Positions 32,251 to 45,164 are shown, numbered from the stretch's first letter. The stretch is 64,000 nucleotides of DNA from Bufo bufo (GCF_905171765.1 NC_053391.1:154871565-154935564); one strand, 5' to 3'. Made by a program: numbers and translations. Notes: generated by a model from the letters alone, not told the origin.

Positions 32251-34833
32251 TCATATGAATAGCCATGGTTTGTACTCTACATTTAAGCCACTCGGCTTAA
32301 TAGATTGTAATTTAAAGATCCACTCGGATTCACGCTTTTTGAGCATTTTAATGCGGTTACCTCCTGTGCGTCGCAATGGGACATGGTCTAGGATCATGAA
32401 CTTCAGATCACTTTCTCCATGTCCAATATTCGCAAAATGATGGGAGACTGGCAAATCCTTTCGCTTTTTTCGTATCGAAAAACGATGCTGATTAAAACGG
32501 GATTTGAAGTCACATGTAGTTTCCCCTACATATAAAAGCTTACAGGGACACCATAAAACATATATAACGTAACAAGAATCACAAGTTAAATAAAATTTTA
32601 ATGGATATGTAACTCCAGTATTCGGGTGAATGAAATCACGTCCCTTCACCATGTACTTGCAATTTACGCATTGGAGGCACGGATAACTGCCACTCTATTT
32701 GGGAGCTAAGAATGACTGATGTACACCCTTTTGTGAGCCTATGTCATTTTTCACTAGTTTATCCTTAAGATTACTAGCTCTCTTATATGACATTATAGGT
32801 CTGTTACCGAATTCAGGAATATTCTTGTGTTCAGTGCCTAAAATTGGCCAGTGTTTATTGATAATTTTGCCTACATGAGTACTGGCTTCACAAAAGGTAG
32901 ATACGAAGGGTATTTTTTGAGATTGATCCCTCTTAGTGCCATGAAATAGATCCCTTCTTTCTTTCCGGTTGATGCGGCTCAATTGTTGTTGTAAGACTGA
33001 TGCTGGATAATGTCTCTGTCTGAAAGATTGTGTCATTTTTTCTAAAGTACTGTCGAGCGTATTAGTATCACTTACTATCCTCTTGACTCTAGTAAATTGG
33101 CTATATGGCAGTGACCGCACCATCGTCCGGGGATGAGCACTGTCATACCTCAGGACGGTGTAGCGGTCAGTGGGCTTCGTATAGACCTCAGTTTTTAACA
33201 ATGTGGCAATACGTTGAACACTGACATCCAGAAAATGCAGTTCACTGGTGGAAAATTCCAAAGTGAACTGTATATCCGGAACCAGACTGTTCAAGTATGT
33301 ATGAAACATATGTAATTCGGCAGCTGAGCCCGTCCAGATGACAAAAATATCGTCTATGTATCTCCACCACCTCAGCACATGGCTGAAGTGGTGGGACACA
33401 TAGACGTATTGTTCCTCCAAATGAGAGACGACCATGTTGGCGTACGTGGGGGCCACATTCGTCCCCATGGCCGTCCCCCTGACCTGCATGTAATAATCAT
33501 CGCCAAAAAGGAAATAATTATTATACAGGATCAACCGTAATAATCCAAGAAAAAACGTTTGAGCCTCAATAGAGTAGTTAGAATGTGCCAGTGCCGATTC
33601 TACAACTGCTAAACCGATGTTATGCTGTATAGAGGTATACAGACTGACGATGTCGAAGGAGGCCAAAATGGCGTCCTCCGGCACCGTCACGTCTGCTAAC
33701 CTACCGAGAAAATCCGTAGTATCCTTAATATAAGATTTAGATGTAACTACATACTCTTGGAGAATTTTATCTAAAAAGATAGATGCGTTACTTAAAAGAG
33801 AACCACGGCCAGAAACAATAGGTCTGCCGGGTGGACACTGTAAATTTTTGTGGATCTTAGGTAACAAATAAAATAAAGGAGTAACTGGAAAATCTATAAG
33901 CAAAAACTCGTTCAGCTGTTCGTCTATCAAGCCTATTTGTGTGTATGTATGTAACAGCAATTTTAATTCCCTTTGGATATCAAATTTGGGGTCCCTTTGG
34001 AGTTTGACATACACTGCAGGGTCAGACAATTGGCGGGCTGCTTCTGTCATGTACATAGAGGTATCCATGACCACTACCGCACCACCCTTGTCGGCAGATT
34101 TGATGGTGAGGGAGTGGTCATGGATCAATTGGTTTAATGCTTGCATTTCTTGTCTAGTCATATTCGGATGCTGAATGCGGTCACAGAGCCCCGATTGTTT
34201 TAGCTCCTGTATGTCTCGCAATACTGCATCCGAAAATACATCGAAAGCTTTAGAGGATATTTGGGGGGAAAAATCCTTTTTGAGTTTTAACCCCCAATCA
34301 GATAAACATAAATCATGCATAGGTTTAACAGCAGTACCATGAGTATCCTGAAAGTGAATTTTAAGTTTAATCAGTCGAAAAAAATATAATATATCAGCCT
34401 CCAACTCAAACCAGTTAATGGCACTAGCAGGACAAAAGCTTAAGCCCTTCTCTAGTAATTGTAGTTGTACAGGTGTCAAAATGTGTGAAGATATATTTAC
34501 CACAGTCTGTTCAGTCAGGCATTGGTCTTTCGCAAGGATTTCTGACTCCTTGTTTTTACGGTATCGGTATCTGTTCCGACCGCCCCTTCTTGTGGCTTTC
34601 TTGCAGTGGTTGTAGGAGGTCCTAAAAAAGTAGCAGTAATATTAGAGTCATCCCTTTTCTTTGGTCTTTTAGGTCCTTGTATTTGATTGAATCGATTCCC
34701 GTCTGTCCAATTGTATACATGTCCCGTAGAGTAATCCAATGCATCTCGTTGCCATTTAGCTCTTTTTGTTTCCTGGATCTCATTTTTTAATTTGTTCAGG
34801 TGAGGCTGAAAATTTTTGATGTAGTCAAAGTCC
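32251..34833 (-). pseudogene. PLE 2 left copy, reverse transcriptase/GIY-YIG, broken
   Basis: Three blocks on the minus strand. 34833-34515 is the N-terminal basic part. 34503-32695 is a 602-residue reverse transcriptase with ADKGGAVVVMD, PGRPIVSG, FDIVSLYTS, GTAMGTNVAPTYAN and YIDD (33360-33349). 32652-32251 is the GIY-YIG part with YVLWCPCKLLYVGETT and GGNRIKMLKKRESEW. A frameshift lies near 34510 and a TAG interrupts after FLAPK at 32695. Related to, but clearly diverged from, the PLE 1 protein. Confidence 0.9.
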
Positions 34834-36838
34834 TGGGGGTTAAAACTCAAAAAGGATTTTTCCCCCCAAATATCCTCTAAAGCTTTCGATGTATTTTCGG
34901 ATGCAGTATTGCGAGACATACAGGAGCTAAAACAATCGGGGCTCTGTGACCGCATTCAGCATCCGAATATGACTAGACAAGAAATGCAAGCATTAAACCA
35001 ATTGATCCATGACCACTCCCTCACCATCAAATCTGCCGACAAGGGTGGTGCGGTAGTGGTCATGGATACCTCTATGTACATGACAGAAGCAGCCCGCCAA
35101 TTGTCTGACCCTGCAGTGTATGTCAAACTCCAAAGGGACCCCAAATTTGATATCCAAAGGGAATTAAAATTGCTGTTACATACATACACACAAATAGGCT
35201 TGATAGACGAACAGCTGAACGAGTTTTTGCTTATAGATTTTCCAGTTACTCCTTTATTTTATTTGTTACCTAAGATCCACAAAAATTTACAGTGTCCACC
35301 CGGCAGACCTATTGTTTCTGGCCGTGGTTCTCTTTTAAGTAACGCATCTATCTTTTTAGATAAAATTCTCCAAGAGTATGTAGTTACATCTAAATCTTAT
35401 ATTAAGGATACTACGGATTTTCTCGGTAGGTTAGCAGACGTGACGGTGCCGGAGGACGCCATTTTGGCCTCCTTCGACATCGTCAGTCTGTATACCTCTA
35501 TACAGCATAACATCGGTTTAGCAGTTGTAGAATCGGCACTGGCACATTCTAACTACTCTATTGAGGCTCAAACGTTTTTTCTTGGATTATTACGGTTGAT
35601 CCTGTATAATAATTATTTCCTTTTTGGCGATGATTATTACATGCAGGTCAGGGGGACGGCCATGGGGACGAATGTGGCCCCCACGTACGCCAACATGGTC
35701 GTCTCTCATTTGGAGGAACAATACGTCTATGTGTCCCACCACTTCAGCCATGTGCTGAGGTGGTGGAGATACATAGACGATATTTTTGTCATCTGGACGG
35801 GCTCAGCTGCCGAATTACATATGTTTCATACATACTTGAACAGTCTGGTTCCGGATATACAGTTCACTTTGGAATTTTCCACCAGTGAACTGCATTTTCT
35901 GGATGTCAGTGTTCAACGTATTGGCACATTGTTAAAAACTGAGGTCTATACGAAGCCCACTGACCGCAACACCGTCCTGAGGTATGACAGTGCTCATCCC
36001 CGGACGATGGTGCGGTCACTGCCATATAGCCAATTTACTAGAGTCAAGAGGATAGTAAGTGATACTAATACGCTCGACAGTACTTTAGAAAAAATGACAC
36101 AATCTTTCAGACAGAGACATTATCCAGCATCAGTCTTACAACAACAATTGAGCCGCATCAACCGGAAAGAAAGAAGGGATCTATTTCATGGCACTAAGAG
36201 GGATCAATCTCAAAAAATACCCTTCGTATCTACCTTTTGTGAAGCCAGTACTCATGTAGGCAAAATTATCAATAAACACTGGCCAATTTTAGGCACTGAA
36301 CACAAGAATATTCCTGAATTCGGTAACAGACCTATAATGTCATATAAGAGAGCTAGTAATCTTAAGGATAAACTAGTGAAAAATGACATAGGCTCACAAA
36401 AGGGTGTACATCAGTCATTCTTAGCTCCCAAAAAGTGTGGCAGTTATCCGTGCCTCCACTGCGTAAATTGCAAGTACATGGTGAAGGGACGTGATTTCAT
36501 TCACCCGAATACTGGAGTTACATATCCACTTAAATTTTATTTAACTTGTGATTCTTGTTACGTTATATATGTTTTATGGTGTCCCTGTAAGCTTTTATAT
36601 GTAGGGGAAACTACATGTGACTTCAAATCCCGCTTTAATCAGCATCGTTTTTCGATGCGAATATGGGACATGGAGAAAGTGATCTGAAGTTCATGATCCT
36701 AGACCATGTCCCATTGCCACGCACAGGAGGTAACCGCATTAAAATGCTCAAAAAGCGTGAATCCGAGTGGATCTTTAAATTACAATCTATTAAGCCGAGT
36801 GGCTTAAATGTAGAGTACAAACCATGGCTATTCATATG
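34834..36838 (+). pseudogene. PLE 2 right copy, reverse transcriptase/GIY-YIG, broken
   Basis: The frame is open from before 34909 to 36687 and covers the reverse transcriptase (YIDD at 35770-35781), the CLHCVNC linker and the start of GIY-YIG. It does not share the TAG of the left copy. A 40-bp deletion at about 36655 shifts the frame. The remaining GIY-YIG sequence continues out of frame to about 36838 (end of the NVEYKPWLFI block). It is 5'-truncated, so the N-terminal third is missing. Confidence 0.88.
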
Positions 36839-37749
36839 ATCATACGTTCTTGTGCCTTTGTCGACCCCAGTAATGAGAAATTTGTTATGTTTTTAATTGA
36901 AAATATATTTGGATAATATATTTTTTTTAATTCACAATTTTCACCTTTTTTCTCACATATAGGACCTATGGATGGAAGGGTTCAGCTCAGCAGGAGGACA
37001 GATGTTTTGGATATGCGCGGTTCATCCCGGACTATACTGCATCTTCTTTTTGTAATTACATTAATGCGTTTCTTGTATGCGTTTTTTTCATTTATTATGG
37101 TCAATTCTGGAAACTTTTGGCCCGGTAAGGGTTAATGTGGGGAGTGCTAGGGTATCAGCAGTAGCTGTTCCCTCCCACCTCATCTACACAATTCGAGCGA
37201 TAGTGCATCGTTTGATAGCACATTAGCTGATTCTGTACCCTGGGAATAGTATCCTGAAAGACATTTGACCTCAGATGTTACTCCGTACTGATATCAAAGC
37301 ACTTTGTTTACGGTGTCTGTGACGCGGTGATCATGTGATACATTACTGTGAACACGTGACCGCTCTTTCAATGACGTCACGGACATGCGCAAGTCTAGTT
37401 CCGGGACGCCGCATCCACGAGACACAGCACGGAATCCTGTATCCACCTGTAATCTGAGCTTGCCCGATTCCATGCCAGGCCCTCCTACAACGTCACATAC
37501 ACAGGTGACAATTATTCTACTTTGATTATCACTTTAGTGTTATAAGTATATATTTTATGTACCGATGGTTCTTTATATCTGAACTATATGTATTCATGTA
37601 TTTGACTGCATTGTCGCTCTGATATGATGTCCAGATGCATTCACTTAAAATGTATTGTACTTTATTTTTACTATTTTGTTTAAGTATCACTTATGTATGT
37701 TAATTTGAGTTGACCACATAAAAACCCACAATTGTAATGTATGCATTGC

Positions 37750-37783
37750 TTGAAAATGGTCCCAGTAAGCGGACCGAAACGTC
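37750..37783 (+). ncRNA. hammerhead-like motif, PLE 2 right arm
   Basis: Mirror of 31307-31340: TTGAAAA, GGTCC/GGACC stem, GAA, palindrome ACGT, C. The first box is not catalytic. Confidence 0.35.
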
Positions 37784-37939
37784 GCTACCTGGGTGAATAA
37801 AGGATCCCACCACTTTTTCACCAGATGGATGTGCTGCGGTGTGCTTATTTCTTTGTCTATTGACGCCTTTGGATCTCATGTCGACACCGCTGGCACCCAG
37901 CATTTTCTACTAGGTGTGCTGCCCTGAATTTTCATCACT

Positions 37940-37963
37940 TATATATATATATATATATATATA
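37940..37963. repeat. (TA)n microsatellite
   Basis: TA repeat on the right side of PLE 2. Confidence 0.9.
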
Positions 37964-38753
37964 GATGTAGATATAGATATATATAGAAATATTGCAACAA
38001 AAGAGGGAATAAAAAAGAAAAAGAAAGTATGCAAATTAAATTCTAAACACTGCACAAGTATCAATGTGCCCAATGACATGCATATGAGAAGAAAAGTCAA
38101 GAGAATAAGTACCATATGAAGCCGTGAAAAGTAACACGTGCTGTACAAATAAAAGTGAATACCTACCCCACAGGAGATCCCAGAAGTACAACAAATGCTT
38201 GCTTAAATATGAAAAAAATATACCATGTGAATTACTACACATAGCACATATGAAAAATTCTACATAGTCAAATACAAAAAATACACGTGATCCAATATGA
38301 AAACCAAAGTGGAGATATACACAATAAATATGGTAAAAAATGTATAAATGTATAATTAGATAAATAGAATTAAGAGTGATTTGATGTGAAGCAGATGATG
38401 AAATGATGCTAATTATGTGCCTGAAGATAACGAGGTGCTTATTGAGTGCCTAAGGTGAAATACTTGTAAATATAGAAAAGATTTTTTATGCAAAACCATA
38501 CGTATAATTTAATTGTATAAATAATGACAGTCTAAATAAGGGTGTGAATATTATGTAAATAATGATGACAAACAGTGTAATTGCATCAATAATGTAAATA
38601 TCCAAGGTCCCCATCTATGAACTAAACATCGACCGAAGGGGTCCATGCTAATAAATAAATGTGCAGTCCATGATGTCCCATCAAAGATGTTAAAAATGTA
38701 TTCATGACATTCGTATCTCCAAAGACAAAAAATGAATACAGAGAGAGAAACTG

Positions 38754-39245
38754 TTAAAGAGGACCTTTCATCTGGCAAAACATTGTGAACTAAGTGTCAT
38801 GATCTGTACAGCGGCGCCCAGGGATCTCACTGCACTTACTATTATCACTGGGCACCGCTCTGTTCTCCTGCTATGCCCTCCGGATTGTTCGGTCACTTGG
38901 TTATAGTAGGAGGAGACTGCCCTTATTCTCCTGGGCATCTCCTTCTCCCAGGCTGTAGCGCTGGCCAATCGCAGCGCAGAGCTCGCACTTGGGAGGTTTT
39001 CTCTCCCAGGCTGTGAGCTCTGCGCTGCGATTGGCCAGCACTACAGCCTGGGAGAAGGAGACACCCAGGAGAACAAGTGCAGTCTCCTCCTACTATAACC
39101 AAGTGACCGAACATACCGGAGGGCATAGCAGGAGAACGGAGCGGCGCCCAGGGATAATAGTAAGTGCAGTGAGATCCCTGGGCGCCGCTGTACAGATCAT
39201 AACACTTAGTTCACAATGTTTTGCCAGATGAAAGGTCCTCTTTAA
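38754..39245. mobile_element. palindromic MITE, piggyBac-like (TTAA target)
   Basis: TTAA at 38754-38757 and 39242-39245 flank a 484-bp near-palindrome that begins AGAGGACCTTTCATCTGGCA and ends with its inverse. The arms fold back over most of their length, including the ATTGGCCAGC-type block near the centre. It has no coding capacity. Terminal sequence and TTAA duplication suggest piggyBac superfamily mobilisation. Confidence 0.75.
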
Positions 39246-40787
39246 GAACACTTTAAAAAAACATAAAAATTGAACCTATTTACTGCACCAGTAAGGGATC
39301 CTTGCTGATGCACAATTACCATATAACAAAACTATTCTTCAGAAAAGATACAAAACTGTTATACTCATTTAAACCACGAGGTGATAGTGTACCTAATTTG
39401 AAGAACCACTTGGACTCTTTCTGTGCCAATTTCCTCTTCCAATCTCCTCCACTGATTGTTGCATACACCCAATCAATGGCCATCACTCTCAATAGACTCG
39501 GATCGCTCTGTATGTGATGTCCAGAACATGTTACCGTACTCTCCTTCTAAATTCCCTTGTGGTCATACCAATATAGATTTTCCCACATGGACATGTAGCA
39601 TGATATGGTACTCCAACAGATGTACAATCTATCTTGTAAGTGATCTTATATGTATTTTGACCAGTGGAATCCTGAAACAAATCACATTTCAGCATATTAG
39701 GGCATGGCACTCACCTTCCACAAAGGGAACAACCCCATTTCGGGCCCTTTGACCAAATGCCTTACCAGATTGCTCACCCCTGTGATAACTTTGGACCAAC
39801 ATGTCTTTCAAACTCCGAGATCTTCTATATGCGTTAGATGGTTGTGGAGGTAAGTATTTTCGCAGAACCTTATCAGATAATAGAATCTGCCAGTATTTCT
39901 GTAGAATCTCCGGATTTCCTGTGCTCTAGATTTGAAAGTCCTGATAAACCTCACTGATTCCGCCTGTTGTGGGAGTTTTTTCACATGTAGTAATTCATTG
40001 CGATTAGTATATATAGCATGATTCTCTGCCCTTTTTGTAGCCCATTACTGTAGCCCCTTTCTCAGAATCGCATAGCCAGGTCAGTTACTTGCTTCTTAAA
40101 AGAATGTTGTTCCGAGCAAATGTGTCTTGTGTGTAAGAATTGTCCTACCGGAATGTTGTTAATAAGGTGCCGTGGATGTGCTGAGGACGCATGCAATAAA
40201 CTGTTGGTGGCAGTGGGTTTTCTGAATAGGTCCATTTGGATGTAATCATTTGCATCTCTCTTCAATTCAATATCCAAGAAGTAAATCCTCTTATCGCTCC
40301 ATTGATAAGTCAATCTTATTGTATGGATTTGCGTTAAGTTCAGAGATGAAATCTTCAAGTTCCTGGACAGAACCCAGCCAAAAAAACAAAACAACATCAA
40401 TATATCTAGTCCAAAAATGGACTTTCTCAATTCCTTTGACACGGTTAGTCATAAAGATTTCTCTCTCCCACTGCCCCAAAAAGAGATTTGCATAGGACAG
40501 CACAAAGGCCTCCCCCATTGCGGTCCCTTGTAATTGCAGATAGAATGTCTCCTTGAATATAAAAAAATTTTGCGTTAAAGCAAATCTGGTAGTTTTCACC
40601 AAAAACTCGCTTAATTTGATGTTCAAGTCGCTCATCGCTAAAAACTTCAATACTGCCAGAATACCATCTTCATGTCTGATAGATGTGTATAAGGACTCCA
40701 CATTGCATGTCACTAATAAGGTATCAGATTGAATGTGAATTTCATCTATCTTTCCTAAGAGATCAAGACTGTCCCGTGTATAAGATG

Positions 40788-41403
40788 AGGTAGGGGGAGA
40801 AAAAAAGAGTGTTAATCCTGTACTCCTAAGGTAGGGATGAACGCACAGGGCGCCAGAGGTATAAGCCTACTACTTGCTCTGATCCTGAGGAAGGGGTTTA
40901 TATATCCCCGAAATGCGTTGAGCCCACATGATTTATCTACCTATTAAAGGATTATACCAGAAGACCCCTGGTGTGGACTACCGTATTTTCCGACCATTCT
41001 ACAAACGAACCAGGCGAGGGAGGTGGTTGTATTGGGTGTCTTGAGCTTTATCCCTTTACACCCCTCCCTGGTGAAGTGAGTTTCGGTGTTATTTCACCTT
41101 TTATTTTTATTTTTATTTTTTGCTTTTATGTGCTTCATTGAATATACACTGGCTGCTTCTGCGGCTTTAATACACTAGCACGTAGCATTGTTGTGTCCCG
41201 TCCCCATATCCTAATAAGGGGTTCATATTCACTATATACCAGTTTGTATTTATCTTTTAAAATATATTTTATATATATATATATATATACACACACATTT
41301 ATTTATCTCCAAACTCTATCTTTGGGATATATTTTACTCTAGCACCTACTATATTTTATTAGCGGTTAGGCGCCACTTGGGGATTTTTTCCCTTTATTTC
41401 TTT
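40788..41403 (+). mobile_element. PLE 3' fragment inserted in the older PLE
   Basis: A 616-bp single, non-inverted insert flanked by CCGTGTATAAGATG at 40774-40787 and 41404-41417. Removing it restores the reverse transcriptase reading across the gap. It holds a hammerhead-like box at 40885-40919 and no coding sequence, so it is a severely 5'-truncated PLE of another family. Confidence 0.75.
40885..40919 (+). ncRNA. hammerhead-like motif in nested PLE fragment
   Basis: CTGAGGA, GGGG/CCCC hairpin, GAA, ATGCGT and T. One base from the catalytic CTGATGA. Stem III is nearly self-complementary. Confidence 0.4.
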
Positions 41404-42110
41404 CCGTGTATAAGATGGAAGAGTTTCTAAAAGAGGCTTCAAATAAAAGTCAATTAGTTGACATAAAGGTCCGACTATATTCCCCACCCCAGATACAATG
41501 GGCCTACCTGGCGGATTGTTAAAATTCTTTCGTTTTTTCAGAAGCAGGTACAGGGTGGATATTGTTGGTTCCTCAACCACCAGTCCTGAGACCTGTTGTT
41601 CATTCAGGACACCATCTTCCTTTGCCTCTGTAAGAATCTTCATAAGTTCAGCTTTAAATCTGGAAAGAGGATTGAATGTAAGTTTTTTATAACATTCAGA
41701 ATCCCTCAATTGGTGGAAGGCTTCCCTTTCATACATTTTAACCGGCCACATTACCACGTTCCCACCTTTATCCGATGGTTTAAAAACTACATGCATCATC
41801 CTTTGTGGTTGTTGGAGTGCTGTCCCCTGTTCATGACTAAGATTGTCCCTCCATTTGCCCTTTGGCATATTTGACATTTCCTCCGATACTAATTTAATGA
41901 ACAGATCAATTTCTGGATGTTGCGATAGTTGTGGGAACTTTTTGGATCTGGGAAGAAGCAAATTTGGATACTCACTATTTGATGCTGTGTATTGTTCCTC
42001 AACACCGCGCCAAGGTTTCTCAAGTAGCTCGGGATCTAACCCTAAACCTACCTGTGCTGTATGGGCAATACCAGGAGCCAGTGGGTGAATTACAGGAGCG
42101 CAAGGTCTGA

Positions 42111-42429
42111 CTCACAGCAATCTCTCAGTAACCTCTGGCATGTATTCATGCATACAATGGGAGGAGGGAGAGAGCTCTGAGCCCCACCCAAGACTGGCTG
42201 ATATAGCCCGGGCCTCACATGTGCACCAGAATGCTGCCTGGAGATGGAAATAAAGGCACATTCAGACTAGGAGTTTTTACACCTCCAAAAAATTCAATAA
42301 ACAAACTACAGATTGGCGTGGTATTAAAAAGCAGGAAGTGCTCAATCCCATATGTAGTGGTGCATCTATACCGGGGAGGGGGGCAGATCAAGACTCAAGA
42401 CGATTCAGAAATGGGTCTTTCATGAATGT
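42111..42429. other. no recognised feature
   Basis: Mixed sequence between the old PLE and a dispersed repeat. No coding frame or clear repeat end was found. Confidence 0.4.
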
Positions 42430-42810
42430 TAAGATATTGCAGGTTATAGATGCTAAGTTACCTGAGATGAGGAGTTGATCCAAGGATTTTGGGGTTTGGA
42501 AGGAATTTTTCCCCCTTAATATGAGGCAATTTGTATCTGGGATCCGCCTCATAGGGTGTTTTTTTAAACTTACTCTGGATCAACACTGTAGGATTATACA
42601 AACGGAGAATACAAATGTGATCGCACTCTATATCCAGCATTCTGCCCTGCCTCCATGCTGGATGAGACATTGGTGTACATTTTGGCCAAAGCGTAATAAG
42701 CCACTCACCGCGTCAAGGTTGCCTCCATTTGAGTGGTCACTGTAGGATTATAGTTTGGACTTGATGGACCTGTGTCTTTTTGCAACCTTACCAACTATGT
42801 ACCAACCATA
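42430..42810 (+). repeat. dispersed short repeat interrupted by a 139-bp insert
   Basis: The block CTGGATCAACACTGTAGGAT, GTTTGGACTTGATGGACCTG and a TATGTACC-like end resembles an abundant amphibian dispersed repeat that I recall but cannot name with certainty. It is split at 42599-42737. Confidence 0.45.
42599..42737. mobile_element. short insertion with 15-bp target duplication
   Basis: Flanked by CACTGTAGGATTATA at 42584-42598 and 42738-42752. The 139-bp insert has no coding sequence and no poly(A) tail. The duplication length matches the PLE insertions in this window, but it lacks a recognisable hammerhead box, so its class is open. Confidence 0.6.
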
Positions 42811-43740
42811 GTTTATGAAGTATTAGGTTGTTTTGCTCCTTCCAAAACAGGTGAATTTTCCAGCATGTTTTACCCAGGAGCCACACAGATCCTAATTTGA
42901 ATTTGACTAGATGGAATTGATATTATATATTATATATAAACAAGAGTAGCAATTGGAGATTTTGGAAATATGTACTATATATTCTGTTTCATAATTATTT
43001 TTTTCATTTTTACAAGTTTTGGCCAACCAGTCTTATTCCCACAAATGACTATAATCAATTTTCAAGTTCATTTCATTTCAATTATAGTGCTCAACTTGTT
43101 TTCCTATATCACCTTTTTTCTTTCTGAAAAAAGCACTGAAAGACAAGTATGTATACCTCTCTTGATTATTAATTATGTGTACTATTAAGCCTGTCTACAG
43201 CGTATTGTGCATTAAATCTAGCACGCTGTAATCACTACAAGACTCATTATGATAGGAATACCATGAATCTTTCCCACCATGATACGTAATTAATATTTTT
43301 TACATTAGAAATGCTGTGCAATTTGCCATAACAGCAGTACAATTAGAATAGCTTTTTAATGACAAAAGTTTCAGAGCTATAAATTTCACTTCCAAAGGTG
43401 CAGCACTTTGAATTAAGAATTATTCAGCTGTGACGAAAAAATACATTATTACTTGTACACATAAATTTCATGATTTCACAATAAAAAGGACTCTATAAAG
43501 TGTGCATCCCTGAATGGCTGAACAGATTTATTTAAATTATGCATGTAAACTTTATGGAAGAGCATATCAACTGATCATCTTCTCCCTGCCATTCAATGCA
43601 TATTAATTTTATGCTCTAGTTGCTCTGCTTTTTGCACTGTTTACTGCTTTTGTAAAGTATAAATTTCAAATAATATCATTACTCTGTGTGATTTCTTTTG
43701 GAAAGACATAGTTGTCTTGCTTAAAATACTGGTGTTAAAA
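42811..43740. other. no recognised feature
   Basis: AT-rich, apparently single-copy sequence. Reading frames here are short and show no known motif. Confidence 0.5.
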
Positions 43741-44640
43741 CATAACCTCAGGACACCCCAAGGAAACCAAGCACCCCATCAATCAGTTGATCACCACAGC
43801 CTCCGGCACTGGAACTAGCATTTTGACTGGAACTGGAAGTACACCTCTGTTAAAAGTGCAGTGGCCGTGCCAGGTTGCTACCGCTCTGCTTCCATTAACT
43901 TCAATGGTAACTGAGCTGCAGTAACCCAGCACAGCCACTAACTTTGAACGGAGCTGTCTGCTACAAGGAAAAGCTGATCAGTGGGGTGTGGGTTGTCAGA
44001 CCTCCTCCCGACTGGATATTAATGACCTATCCTGAAGATAAATCGCCTTGACGCTTGAGGACAGGCCCAAATAATTTTGTACAAAATGTATTTGCCAAGA
44101 ATGTCACATTTATAACGTAGCATTAGCATTCTACATTTTCTATAGGGACTATGGCACGATTGTATTTACTTTATTATTTGTGTTTGCAAAGTGCTGTTGC
44201 ATTGTTTTTTTTTTGCTTATATCCTGAGGATAGGTCATCAATATCAGGATCCTGCAAAACCCCTTAACCACTGAAAGTCAAATTAAAATTGAAAAAAAAC
44301 TAATATAAGTAATATATTTTTTTTTTTTACCATACATTTTGAATTAATGTCTGAATTAAATATTCTTGGCGCACAACTCAGGTAACTGTAGTGCTTTTTA
44401 ACCCCTTAGTGACATAACTCGTTTGGACCTTAACATTTTTCCTCTCTGTGTTCCAGCCATCATAACTTTAAAAAAAAAAATTCAATTCAACTGGGACTAG
44501 TTGTATATTTATTTATTTTTTGTCATTCTGGGGTACATAGAGTGCATTAATTAGGATAATAAAACAGCAATTTTAACATTATTTTGTGGGATTTATTTCT
44601 AGGGCATTATCTGTGTGATAAATAACATGTGATGGGGCAC
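43741..44640. repeat. MITE-like remnants in AT-rich sequence
   Basis: Around 43975-44035 and 44220-44240 the words GATATTAATGACCTATCCTG and ATCCTGAGGATAGGTCATCA match the inner part of the MITE at 49134-49461. These are decayed fragments of that family. The rest of the stretch shows nothing I can support. Confidence 0.4.
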
Positions 44641-44960
44641 ATTTATGACGACCGGTGTTTTAGATGCTGGTTTTAATAAACCTCTAAACTGGTGTCGGCC
44701 TCGGAACCTCCACCAGTTCTAAATGTAAGACAGCTTCCTTGCTGGCTTACATTTAGACCTTTTTCTAAGCCTGAAACAGGCGCAGAAAATAGTAAATGAG
44801 ACAGCCCTGCCAGGCGGTCCCTTTCCTCAACCATGCTACGGCCACTTTTTTAGACCTGGCGTCAGCGGAGAGAAGTCACAGGTGCTGCGCAGCTAACCAT
44901 TGTGCCACAATCTGCGCCTGAAATATGCCTAAAATAGGCATATTTCAGCATCATAAATGC
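44641..44960. repeat. short dispersed repeat
   Basis: A compact block with GCACATTTATGACGACCGG at its start, internal hairpins such as GCCTAAAATAGGC (44930-44942), and no coding frame. It has the look of a MITE or SINE but the ends are not defined. Confidence 0.3.
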
Positions 44961-45164
44961 TGACCCTCAAAACCCTTATTCTGTGGGTCAGTATAATTAT
45001 GCTGATGTCAAATGTATTTGGTTTTTATTTTGTTATGCTACTTGCATAATAAAAACATTTTTTTTTTACAAAATAATCTATTTTTGTGTTGCTGCATTCC
45101 TAGACCTAGTATATTTTTATTTTTCTGACAACATAACTGTATTTATTTGTTTATTGATTTTTGA

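Larger units (their letters stand above)
31236..37939. mobile_element. PLE 2: 6.7-kb head-to-head Penelope-like dimer
   Basis: The minus-oriented left copy (31236-34833) and plus-oriented right copy (34834-37939) mirror each other. Inverted arms are 31236-34296 and 34834-37854. Mirror positions sum to 69,130 in the inner part and 69,090 outside a 40-bp deletion in the right copy. A 537-bp spacer (34297-34833) belongs to the left copy only, and an 85-bp tail (37855-37939) to the right copy only. Both copies are 5'-truncated inside the protein frame. Both outer flanks are (TA)n, so no target duplication can be read. Confidence 0.88.
39355..41961 (-). pseudogene. old PLE reverse transcriptase/GIY-YIG remnant
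   Basis: 41961-41404 has SDKGGNVVMW and PGRPIVSG. After the nested insert the sequence resumes at 40787 with SYTRDSLDLLGK and continues NVESLYTSIRH, QGTAMGEAFVLSYAN and YIDVV at about 40410, where the catalytic YIDD has lost its second Asp. The C-terminal third, from about 39760 to 39355, reads HATCPCGKIYIGMTTREFRR followed by a GGDWKRKLAQKE-type end across several frames. It is dead. Confidence 0.82.
37964..42110 (-). mobile_element. older Penelope-like element with nested insertions
   Basis: Reads right to left: reverse transcriptase remains (41961-40062), GIY-YIG remains (about 39760-39355), then 3' non-coding sequence down to about 37964. Two insertions split it: a 616-bp PLE piece (40788-41403) and a TTAA-flanked MITE (38754-39245). 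Both outer borders are approximate. Confidence 0.7.
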
